Assembly (NCBI GenBank): GCA_031265345.1
Contig: JAISCU010000175.1
Location: 1-8,459 of the forward strand
Source: Bifidobacteriaceae bacterium
GTDB taxonomy: Bacteria > Actinomycetota > Actinomycetes > Actinomycetales > WQXJ01
Direction: 5' to 3'
Length of the DNA stretch: 8,459 nucleotides
Shown: one piece after another, positions 1 through 4,720 of the stretch
Layout of the letters: the number at the start of each line of letters is the position of its first letter
How positions within the stretch are numbered: the first letter of the stretch is position 1
Notes under the pieces: generated by a model
Database searches by the model: none
What the model was told of the DNA's origin: nothing
Seen by the model: only the letters and a program-made list of their open reading frames with translations
Made by a program: the position numbers and the translations under genes

Positions 1-432
1 ATGCGGCGTTTCAAGGAACTGACCTGGGGGCACCCGGTGGTGATGGGGCGGTCGACCTGGGAGTCGTTGCCGGATCGTTTCCGGCCCTTGCCGGGACGGG
101 CCAACCTGGTGTTGACGCGGGAGGCCGGGTGGGCGGCATCGTCCACGGTGGTGGTCCACAGCCCTGACGAGGCCCTAGTCGCGGCTGAGGCGAGCGGATT
201 GCCGGGACCTCTCTGGGTGATCGGCGGCGGGCAGGTCTACCGCGCCTTCGAACCCCGTGCCGACCGCGCGGAGGTGACCGTGATCGACCTGTCCGCCCAG
301 GGCGATACCCACGCCCCGACGCTCGGGCCGACTTGGCGCATGGCCTCGCGCGAGCCGCAGCGGGGCTGGGCGACCAGCGCCACGGCCCTGCGGTATAGGT
401 TTGAGACATGGCTTCAGGAAACATCGCCGTAG
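1..432 (+). CDS. folA: Dihydrofolate reductase, 5'-truncated by the window edge
   Basis: This is the C-terminal ~143 residues of dihydrofolate reductase, which reduces dihydrofolate to tetrahydrofolate with NADPH in the cytoplasm. Visible family motifs are GHPVVMGRSTWESLP (residues 10-24, NADPH-binding strand and helix), the basic PLPGR stretch (29-33) with the following NLVLTR strand, and the LWVIGGGQVYRAF block (71-83, GG cofactor loop). The family is normally about 160 residues and begins with a strand carrying the substrate-binding W and D/E residues; that part is missing. The ATG at position 1 corresponds to the internal methionine of the usual 'ED-MRRFKELT' segment, so it is almost certainly not the real start. 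The gene ends with TAG and overlaps the next gene by 25 nt. A copy of the dispersed 13-mer lies inside it at 133-145, read as Ala-Ala-Ser-Ser. Confidence 0.93.
   Translation: MRRFKELTWGHPVVMGRSTWESLPDRFRPLPGRANLVLTREAGWAASSTVVVHSPDEALVAAEASGLPGPLWVIGGGQVYRAFEPRADRAEVTVIDLSAQGDTHAPTLGPTWRMASREPQRGWATSATALRYRFETWLQETSP
396..401 (+). promoter_or_regulatory. Possible -10 hexamer for a leaderless transcript of the Usp-like gene
   Basis: TAGGTT fits the TAnnnT pattern and ends 6 nt before the ATG at 408, the spacing expected if transcription starts on the start codon. There is no clear -35 and the site lies inside the reductase coding sequence, so this is suggestive only. Confidence 0.3.
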
Positions 433-893
433 TGGCCGACACTGAACTCGAGCCGTCCGACGTGTCCCAGCTCGTGGGGCTCTATGGCAAGGGCACGGCC
501 GTGCAGCTGCTGGTGCCCGCGACCGATTCGGAGCCGCGCCTGCGGGCAGCCATGGACCACCTGGCCCTGGGCGAGCTCTCCGACGCCTGGTCCACCTTGA
601 GGGGCCACGATCCGGACGCCGCCAGCCTCCAGCGCGCCTCGGTCATCCTGCGCGAGTCGCTGGCCGAATTGCGCGCCGCGGGGCTGAGCGCGGACGGGGA
701 GGTCATTCCCGGCGATCCCATAGCGGCCCTGGTCCAGACCATCGCCTCGACCAAAGCCGCGGCGGCGGTGTTCGTCACCCGCCCGCACCTGGTCTCGGAC
801 GCTCTGCACGAGGACTGGTCCTCGAAGGCCTGGCACGCCTTGGGAGTGCCGGTGATCCATTTCTATTCCGGCACCACCAAGCTGCTGTCGTAG
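408..893 (+). CDS. Small Usp/HUP-fold-like protein, function unknown
   Basis: A 161-residue cytoplasmic protein with no signal peptide or membrane segment. The order of elements resembles universal stress protein A folds: a first strand (NIAVVADTEL, residues 5-14), a long helical middle, then a GDPIAALVQTIAS helix (about 102-114), a strand AAAAVFVTRPH and a last strand PVIHF near 149-153. The glycine-rich ATP-binding signature of ATP-binding Usp proteins (G-x2-G-x9-G-S/T) is absent where it would be expected between TRPH and PVIHF, so nucleotide binding is not supported. The ATG at 408 overlaps the reductase gene by 25 nt. It lies 6 nt after TAGGTT (396-401), so it may also be expressed from an internal leaderless promoter. 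The fold assignment is inference from pattern; I do not recognise a characterised member. Confidence 0.72.
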   Translation: MASGNIAVVADTELEPSDVSQLVGLYGKGTAVQLLVPATDSEPRLRAAMDHLALGELSDAWSTLRGHDPDAASLQRASVILRESLAELRAAGLSADGEVIPGDPIAALVQTIASTKAAAAVFVTRPHLVSDALHEDWSSKAWHALGVPVIHFYSGTTKLLS

Positions 894-922
894 TCCCGAC
901 GGCAGTTGGTGCCCGTCCCCCG

Positions 923-938
923 TTTTCGGCGCCGGAAA
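923..938. repeat. Loop-less 16-bp palindrome in the intergenic region
   Basis: TTTTCGGCGCCGGAAA is a two-fold symmetric sequence with one mismatched pair and no spacer, 30 nt after the Usp-like gene stop. It could be an operator half or the base of a terminator, but no T-tract follows and I cannot assign a function. The intergenic stretch 894-1028 also contains an exact copy of the dispersed 13-mer at 949-961. Confidence 0.35.
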
Positions 939-1015
939 TTAGGACATTTGGACGATGCCGCTCACGGGGTTGGGCCTCGGCGGCGTGGGAGACTCCGGCT
1001 CAGGCTCCGGGCGCG

Positions 1016-1021
1016 TAGCGT
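1016..1021 (+). promoter_or_regulatory. Putative -10 element, leaderless start of the DUF3000-like gene
   Basis: TAGCGT matches TAnnnT and ends 7 nt upstream of the chosen ATG at 1029, so transcription would begin on or next to the A of the start codon. No Shine-Dalgarno sequence precedes this ATG. The -35 region is not recognisable. The site helps to decide between this start and the one at 906. Confidence 0.45.
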
Positions 1022-1028
1022 TCACCTT

Positions 1029-1610
1029 ATGCAAGGTTCGCCGGGTGAGAGTCCACCGGCTCGCTTCGTCGAAGCTCTCGAGTCGATTCGCGCGGCGGAC
1101 TTGCCGAGCCAAGCGGAGCTCGAGGAGATCCCCGCGCCGGTCAGGGCCGCTTCCTTCGCGGTGGCAATCGAGGCCCGCCTGCCCGGCCCGGACGACGACC
1201 ATTCGTCGGGATCGTTCGTGCTGCTGCACGAGCCGGAGGGCCACGCCGTGTGGGACGGCGACTTCAGGATAGTGACAGCGGCCCGCGCCGAGCTCGAGCC
1301 GGAGTTAGGGGCCGATCCTTTCCTGTCCGAGGTCGCCTGGACCTACCTGGCCGAATCGTTGGACATGGAGTCGCTGGCCATGGCGCACTTGGCCGGCACG
1401 GTGACGCGAACCCTGTCGGAATCGTTCGGCGGGCTGAAGATGCGCGGATCGTCGGTCGGGGTCGAGGTCCGGGCCTCTTGGACTCCCGAAGGACCGGACG
1501 TGGGCGCGCAACTGGTCGCCTGGATCGGCTTCCTGGCCAAGCTCGGCGGCGTCGAGTTGCTGCCGGCCGATGTGATCCCGCTGCGCCCGCGGGGCCGCAC
1601 CGCCCTGTGA
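1029..1610 (+). CDS. DUF3000-like actinobacterial protein
   Basis: A 193-residue soluble protein. Its position directly before a ribonuclease D gene, its length and blocks such as the N-terminal RFVEALESIRAA segment, the central FVLLHEPEGHAVWDGDFRIV and the WTYLAESL segment fit the DUF3000 family found in actinobacteria next to rnd and dxs; its biochemical role is unknown. An in-frame ATG exists at 906, but the extra 41 residues are low-complexity Arg/Gly-rich and run through a copy of the dispersed repeat. The ATG at 1029 sits 7 nt after TAGCGT, a good leaderless configuration, and begins the family-like acidic helix. The family call rests on recognition of context and pattern, not on a search. 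A 207-nt gap with repeat boxes separates it from the ribonuclease gene. Confidence 0.8.
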   Translation: MQGSPGESPPARFVEALESIRAADLPSQAELEEIPAPVRAASFAVAIEARLPGPDDDHSSGSFVLLHEPEGHAVWDGDFRIVTAARAELEPELGADPFLSEVAWTYLAESLDMESLAMAHLAGTVTRTLSESFGGLKMRGSSVGVEVRASWTPEGPDVGAQLVAWIGFLAKLGGVELLPADVIPLRPRGRTAL

Positions 1611-1646
1611 GGTGACTGGGGCGTCCTCCTACCGCCCATTCGGGTG

Positions 1647-1748
1647 ACGATGCCGCGGGGACGTCACGCCTTGGGGCGCCGGGCATTCGGGCGGTCGGCT
1701 TTTTTGGGGGTCGGCCTGTGGGCGCATCAAGCCTTGGGACGGCATCGT
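1647..1748. repeat. Intergenic element bounded by a perfect 9-bp inverted repeat of the dispersed box
   Basis: ACGATGCCG at 1647-1655 is repeated in inverted orientation as CGGCATCGT at 1740-1748, enclosing 84 nt. Both arms are variants of the dispersed 13-mer seen elsewhere in the window. The interior includes GC-rich imperfect stems and a six-T run at 1700-1705, which might act as a terminator for the DUF3000-like gene (stop at 1610). The arrangement resembles a short palindromic interspersed element; no coding potential is apparent. Confidence 0.55.
1700..1705 (+). terminator. Possible intrinsic terminator T-tract after the DUF3000-like gene
   Basis: A run of six T follows a GC-rich stretch in which GCCG near 1680 can pair with CGGC just before the Ts. 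The stem is short and imperfect, so this is a weak call. It lies 90 nt after the stop codon of the upstream gene and inside the inverted-repeat element. Confidence 0.25.
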
Positions 1749-1802
1749 GCGCCTGACTTGCCCGTCTTCCTGGTGCCTGAGCCCGTAAGGTCGATGAGCC
1801 CT

Positions 1803-1808
1803 TAAGAT
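1803..1808 (+). promoter_or_regulatory. Putative -10 element of the ribonuclease D gene
   Basis: TAAGAT fits TAnnnT and ends 9 nt before the ATG at 1818. The purine stretch AAGGGA at 1811-1816 touches the start codon with a 1-nt gap, too close to serve as a normal ribosome binding site, so a leaderless or very short-leader transcript is more likely. Confidence 0.45.
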
Positions 1809-1817
1809 TGAAGGGAC

Positions 1818-3053
1818 ATGACTGAATCCGTGATCCCGCTCGACGCTCCGCCCACCGGCGTGCCGCCTTTGACCGACACCCCGCAGGCGCTGGCACGAGC
1901 GATCCAGGCGCTGGCCAAGGGCCACGGCCCAGTGGCGGCGGATTCCGAACGGGCCAGCGGTTTCCGTTACCGCGCGCGGGCCGAGTTGGTGCAATTGTTC
2001 CGCCGCGGCAGCGGCCTGATCCTGATCGACGCGAGAGCGTTACCGGACCTGAGTTCTGTCAGCGAAGCCTTGGCCGGAGTCGAATGGGTGTTCCACGCGG
2101 CGTCGCAGGACCTGCCGTGCTTACGCGAATGCGGGATCGAGCCTGACTCGGTGTTCGACACGGAATTGGCCTCGCGCCTGCTTGGCGAACCGCGGGTGGG
2201 GCTGGCAGCGGTGGTGGCGCGGACCTTGGGGCTGGGCCTCGCCAAGGAGCATTCGGCGCAGGACTGGTCCCGCCGCCCGTTGCCCAAAGCCTGGCTCAAT
2301 TACGCAGCGCTCGATGTGGCGATCCTGCTCGATGTCCGCGACGTGCTGGAACGCGAATTGGACGAGGCTGGAAAACTGGGGATCGCGCGGGCTGAGGCCG
2401 CAGCCGTCCTGGCCGCTCCCCCACCCGCGTCCCGCGTCGAGCCGTGGCGGCGCACCTCCGGGCGGCACGCGCTGAAGGACCGCCGCCAATTGGCCGTGGT
2501 CCGGTCGCTGTGGCAGGCGCGGGACCGTCTGGCCGCCCAGCGAGACATCTTCCCTGGCCGGGTGCTTCCCGATTCGGCGATCGTCGCCGCTGCGACCGCC
2601 CTGCCAAGGTCCGCTCAAGACCTCGGCGCCATTCCGCCCTTCAATGGCCGGCGCCAGGTCCGCCTGTTGGGCTACTGGTGGACGGCGGTGTCCAAGGCCC
2701 TGTCCCTGCCGCCCGAATCCTTGCCGCCGCTGCGTGGCCCGAGCCGCGAGTCGGTCCCGCCGGTACGTCACTGGTCGCGTCGCCATCCCGCCGCCGCCCA
2801 ACGGATCGCGCAGGTCAAGACCGACCTGGCGGCGCTGTCCGAATCTGAGCACATACCCGTCGAGAACCTCATGCAACCCGACCTGGTGCGCTCGATCGTG
2901 TTCGCCGCTCCTGCGGCTCCCGCCGAAGTGTCCCAGGCCATGGCCGCAGGCGGCGCCCGTGACTGGCAGATCGACGCCGTCGCACCAGTCGTGGTGGCCG
3001 CCATCGCCGACCACCCCGAGCCGGGCGAACCTCCCGTGTCGGCGCAAGTGTGA
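1818..3053 (+). CDS. rnd: Ribonuclease D with HRDC domain (3'-5' exoribonuclease)
   Basis: A 411-residue cytoplasmic 3'-5' exoribonuclease of the DEDDy class, used in bacteria for trimming tRNA precursors and other stable RNAs. The four metal-binding positions are in place: Asp42 and Glu44 in AADSERA, Asp98 in FHAASQDLPCL, and Tyr162 with Asp166 in NYAALDV; FDTELASRL (113-121) matches the conserved region between Exo II and Exo III. An HRDC nucleic-acid-binding domain follows at about 222-300 (LAVVRSLWQARDRLAAQRD), then a C-terminal region rich in Ala and Pro. The start at 1818 gives the usual short Pro-rich leader before the nuclease fold. The gene follows the DUF3000-like gene as in mycobacteria, but the next gene is not dxs as expected: an island begins after its stop. 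Confidence 0.93.
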   Translation: MTESVIPLDAPPTGVPPLTDTPQALARAIQALAKGHGPVAADSERASGFRYRARAELVQLFRRGSGLILIDARALPDLSSVSEALAGVEWVFHAASQDLPCLRECGIEPDSVFDTELASRLLGEPRVGLAAVVARTLGLGLAKEHSAQDWSRRPLPKAWLNYAALDVAILLDVRDVLERELDEAGKLGIARAEAAAVLAAPPPASRVEPWRRTSGRHALKDRRQLAVVRSLWQARDRLAAQRDIFPGRVLPDSAIVAAATALPRSAQDLGAIPPFNGRRQVRLLGYWWTAVSKALSLPPESLPPLRGPSRESVPPVRHWSRRHPAAAQRIAQVKTDLAALSESEHIPVENLMQPDLVRSIVFAAPAAPAEVSQAMAAGGARDWQIDAVAPVVVAAIADHPEPGEPPVSAQV

Positions 3054-3102
3054 TCAGAAGCCGGGGACGGGCTCAGCGAGGCCCATCGCTTCAGGCCCTT
3101 GC

Positions 3103-3120
3103 CCAAGCGAGGAGGCTTGG
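3103..3120 (+). terminator. Weak hairpin downstream of ribonuclease D
   Basis: CCAAGC (3103-3108) and GCTTGG (3115-3120) form a 6-bp stem with a GAGGAG loop, 50 nt after the rnd stop. No T-run follows, so termination is uncertain. Confidence 0.3.
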
Positions 3121-3137
3121 CGACGAGCGGTCAATCT

Positions 3138-3230
3138 GGTGCGCGATGCCGTCCGCGCGCTCCCCCGACGAGCCAGGTTGGCCCAAAAGAACGTGTGTAG
3201 TAATTAGTCTGGATTGGCAGCGCTAAACGC
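3138..3230 (+). repeat. ~95 bp interspersed repeat, copy A (most diverged), left end of island
   Basis: This copy starts with a variant of the dispersed box (GGTGCGCGATGCCGTCC), carries AACGTGTGTAG 52 nt further on (3190) and ends with TGGCAGCGCTAA (3215-3226). The same three blocks, in the same order and with spacings of 52, 48 and 49 nt, occur in copies B (4461-4557) and C (6241-6338). From the AACGT block onward the three align without gaps for 37 nt; copies A and C share about 23 of the 32 bases after AACGT. It lies between the rnd stop and the end of the GH31 remnant, at the left edge of the island. No protein-coding function is evident. Confidence 0.75.
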
Positions 3231-3260
3231 CGCCGGCCTCAGCTAGGTGCGCCTGTCGGT

Positions 3261-3812
3261 TCAGAGTTCCAACACAGCAGACCCATCAACTGCGGCGATG
3301 ACGCGGTCCCCGTGCGCCAGGCGCCACGAGAAGTCCTTCGGGCCTTCCGCTTCGAGGCGTCCCCCGGCCCGCCGGACTGAGAACCGGGAAGCCGGGTCGG
3401 CACCAAACCCAGGTATCAGGACTGCTTGGGGCACGGCATCGGACAACTCGAAAACCTTCAACGTGACGCCTCGAGCCCACGGATAATCCGGTCGTTGGGT
3501 GTCGCGGCCAAGCGGGAGGACCGTGCCCGGGCGCACCAAGACCGGGAGCGAGTCCATTGCATGGCGCTGGCGGACCCAGCGCGGGCCGGTCACCTTGGAC
3601 CCGTCGAGCAGCGAGGTCCAGGTCCCCTCCGGCACATAGACGTCGACCTGGCCATCTGCGCTCATGACGGGTGCCACCAGGATCGAATCGCCTAACATGT
3701 ACTGGGTCTCGGCGTGGCGGGCGGACAAGTCGTCGGGGAACTCCAGCAGCATGTGCCGTAGCACCGGGAAGCCGTCGGTGTGAGCCTCGTCCGCGATCCG
3801 GGCCAGAGCACG
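3261..3812 (-). pseudogene. GH31 alpha-xylosidase/alpha-glucosidase, C-terminal remnant
   Basis: The minus strand encodes the last ~180 residues of a glycoside hydrolase family 31 enzyme of the YicI alpha-xylosidase type. Recognisable blocks, in order, are LARIADEAHTDGFPVLRHM, LLEFPDD, TQYMLGDSILVAPV, VYVPEGTWTSLLDG, GPRWV, the DSLPVLVRPGTVLPLG strand and the RPDYPW motif; in full enzymes these form the end of the TIM barrel and the C-terminal beta domains. A full protein is about 700-780 residues, so three quarters, including the catalytic Asp residues, are gone. Homology stops near 3807-3812, just where the conserved 'MPYL' helix would begin, and two adjacent in-frame stop codons follow near 3829-3834. 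The remaining frame is intact, suggesting recent truncation. The Met at 3764 is internal, not a true start. The break lies ~50 nt from the toxin gene, implying that insertion or deletion at this spot destroyed the gene. Confidence 0.85.
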
Positions 3813-3831
3813 GTCGGAAAGCAGTCATCAG

Positions 3832-3852
3832 GTGTACCGCCAAGCGTTACAC
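3832..3852. promoter_or_regulatory. Palindromic operator of the higBA operon
   Basis: GTGTACCGC (3832-3840) and GCGTTACAC (3844-3852) form a 9-3-9 inverted repeat with a single mismatched pair. It ends 7 nt before the toxin start codon and overlaps the putative -10 hexamer. Position and symmetry fit an autoregulatory binding site for the HigA antitoxin, which in known HigBA systems represses its own promoter as a dimer. The symmetry is seen directly; the binding partner is inferred. Confidence 0.7.
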
Positions 3853-3853
3853 T
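3848..3853 (+). promoter_or_regulatory. -10 element of the higBA promoter (leaderless)
   Basis: TACACT fits TAnnnT and ends 6 nt before the GTG at 3860, so the transcript would begin at the toxin start codon. No Shine-Dalgarno sequence precedes that GTG. The hexamer is embedded in the right arm of the operator, so repressor binding would block it. Confidence 0.55.
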
Positions 3854-3859
3854 TGCTGA

Positions 3860-4138
3860 GTGATCCTGAGGTTCCGGCACAAAGGCCTCGAGCAGTTCTA
3901 CCGCTCCGGCTCGAGGGGCGGGATCCTGCCGGAGCACGCGTCGAAGCTGGGGCGCATACTATCCGTGCTGGACGTGGCGCAGTCCCCGTCGGATCTGGCC
4001 ATCCCATCCTTTCGGACTCACCGCTTGAAGGGAGCCCAAGCGGGACGATGGGCCCTGACGGTGAACGGGAACTGGCGAGTCACTTTTGAATTCGACGGCG
4101 GTGACGTCGATCTGGTCGATTACTTGGATTATCACTGA
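3860..4138 (+). CDS. higB: HigB-type toxin (RelE/ParE superfamily mRNA interferase)
   Basis: A 92-residue protein that starts with GTG and matches HigB toxins, ribosome-dependent mRNA endonucleases of the RelE/ParE fold. Family features visible are the N-terminal strand ILRFRHKGLEQFYRSG, the helix ASKLGRILSVLDVAQSPSDLAIP (27-49), the central HRLKGAQAGRWALTVNGNWRVTFEF block (residues ~54-78), in which basic residues contribute to RNA cleavage, and the C-terminal VDLVDYLDYH. The length is typical. The antitoxin gene follows 11 nt later, and toxin-before-antitoxin order is the HigBA hallmark. No SD is present and the TACACT hexamer places transcription initiation at the GTG, so translation is probably leaderless, whereas the antitoxin has its own SD; this could bias expression in favour of the antitoxin. 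The protein appears complete. Confidence 0.93.
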   Translation: MILRFRHKGLEQFYRSGSRGGILPEHASKLGRILSVLDVAQSPSDLAIPSFRTHRLKGAQAGRWALTVNGNWRVTFEFDGGDVDLVDYLDYH

Positions 4139-4140
4139 AC

Positions 4141-4144
4141 GGAG
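4141..4144 (+). promoter_or_regulatory. Ribosome binding site of higA
   Basis: GGAG lies 5 nt before the ATG at 4150, in the 11-nt gap between toxin and antitoxin. It selects this ATG over the in-frame ATG at 4156, and it contrasts with the apparently leaderless start of the toxin gene. Confidence 0.65.
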
Positions 4145-4149
4145 AAGAC

Positions 4150-4431
4150 ATGGGAATGAAGAATCCGTCCCACCCAGGCGAGATCATCCGCGCGGACGTG
4201 CTGGACGAACTCGGCATCGGGCTGTCCAAAGCCGCCGAAGCACTCGGCGTGTCAAGGGGCGCCCTGTCGCGGGTCGTGAATGGCCACGCGGCGGTCAGCC
4301 CCGAATTGGCGACCCGCCTCGAGCGGGCGGGCGCTGGGACGGCACGAATGTGGCTGTCTCTCCAGGACGCCTTCGACCTGTCGCGCGTACCCGCCGAAGC
4401 GCTACACGTGAAGCCGCTGGCCTCCGTCTGA
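4150..4431 (+). CDS. higA: HigA-type antitoxin, XRE-family HTH protein
   Basis: A 93-residue DNA-binding antitoxin. The opening NPSHPGEIIRADVLDELGIG is the characteristic HigA leader (usually 'HPGEILREE-L--LG-s'), followed by the helix-turn-helix LSKAAEALGVSRGALSRVVNG (about 26-46), with the recognition helix at SRGALSRVVNG, and by AVSPELATRLERAGAGTARMWLSLQDAFDL, the usual closing helices. It should bind and neutralise HigB and repress the operon through the palindrome at 3832-3852. The ATG at 4150 is supported by a GGAG ribosome binding site 5 nt upstream; the in-frame Met at 4156 is less likely. Length and motifs are complete. The operon sits between the GH31 remnant and repeat copy B. Confidence 0.93.
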   Translation: MGMKNPSHPGEIIRADVLDELGIGLSKAAEALGVSRGALSRVVNGHAAVSPELATRLERAGAGTARMWLSLQDAFDLSRVPAEALHVKPLASV

Positions 4432-4460
4432 ACCGCCGACCGCCCTATCAACGGAGTCCT

Positions 4461-4557
4461 GTTGCACGATGCCGCCCGCCGGATCGCCGCACCAGGCCAG
4501 CCTGGTGAAACGTATGTAGCAGTCAACAGTGATCGGGACCCCTAAGCATCGGAACCG
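4461..4557 (+). repeat. ~95 bp interspersed repeat, copy B, between higBA and the ATPase gene
   Basis: This copy shares with copy C a 19-nt identical left block, GTTGCACGATGCCGCCCGC (4461-4479), a 17-nt identical block AACGTATGTAGCAGTCA (4509-4525), and the right end CTAA...GGAACCG (4542-4557), with the last 49 nt aligning ungapped. A perfect 8-bp hairpin, CACCAGGC/GCCTGGTG with a 2-nt loop, occupies 4490-4507. It begins 30 nt after the higA stop. All three copies point the same way. Confidence 0.85.
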
Positions 4558-4584
4558 CCCCCCGTCCAGTCGGGGGACGGTTCC
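4551..4584. terminator. Strong 14-bp hairpin downstream of higBA and repeat B
   Basis: GGAACCG-C-CCCCCG (4551-4564) pairs with CGGGGG-A-CGGTTCC (4571-4584) with one C/A mismatch and a TCCAGT loop. It is the strongest local hairpin in the gap between higA and the ATPase gene and could stop higBA transcription, but there is no T-tract. Its left arm is the last 7 nt of repeat B, so it may instead be part of the repeat structure. Confidence 0.5.
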
Positions 4585-4622
4585 TCGCCTAGTCAGGGGA
4601 CCGACGGCGGCGGCCCGACCGA

Positions 4623-4635
4623 GCGGCATCGTCCA
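4623..4635 (-). repeat. Inverted copy of the dispersed 13-mer upstream of the ATPase gene
   Basis: GCGGCATCGTCCA here is the inverted counterpart of the box at 4463-4475 that starts repeat B. Together they bound 4463-4635, a 173-nt segment with inverted ends, like a short non-coding element sitting in front of the ATPase promoter. Confidence 0.6.
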
Positions 4636-4685
4636 CGACAGTGCCTGTCCCCGACCGGGACTCCACCGAACCTGGGGGCAACGTT

Positions 4686-4720
4686 CATACATCGCATGTA
4701 TGATACATCGCGTGAATGAT
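4686..4720. promoter_or_regulatory. Palindromic, tandemly duplicated operator/promoter of the ATPase gene
   Basis: CATACAT-CGC-ATGTATG (4686-4702) is a perfect 7-3-7 inverted repeat. An 18-nt unit, ATACATCGCATGTATGAT, is followed with a 2-nt overlap by a near copy with two changes (4703-4720). The first unit contains TATGAT (4699-4704), an excellent -10 hexamer ending 7 nt before a GTG at 4712. This fits a leaderless promoter controlled by a dimeric repressor, possibly the HTH antitoxin next door or an unseen regulator. Symmetry and duplication are direct observations; regulation is inferred. Confidence 0.6.

Noticed and set aside
1..3. ATG at position 1 as the true start of dihydrofolate reductase.
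   Set aside because: It matches an internal methionine of the family; the first ~25 residues, including the substrate-binding region, are missing because of the window edge.
906..1028. Upstream start for the DUF3000-like gene at ATG 906.
   Set aside because: It adds 41 Arg/Gly-rich residues across a repeat box; the ATG at 1029 has a leaderless -10 at ideal distance.
2121..3047. Long minus-strand open frame of 308 residues.
   Set aside because: It is antisense to ribonuclease D, whose catalytic motifs are all in the plus frame; long shadow frames are common in GC-rich DNA.
4080..4526. Minus-strand reading frame beginning Met-Thr-Ala-Thr-Tyr-Val in repeat B, and its counterpart from repeat C (5636-6307).
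   Set aside because: Most of each frame is antisense to well-supported genes (higA and the ATPase); only the start is shared, because it lies in the repeat.
4529..4711. In-frame N-terminal extension of the ATPase from ATG 4529 (546 residues in total).
   Set aside because: The extension runs through a 14-bp hairpin, a dispersed 13-mer and the promoter palindrome, and its composition (Arg/Pro/Gly-rich) does not resemble the family; homology starts at the FFGRR segment. ATG 4700 or, better, GTG 4712 fits.
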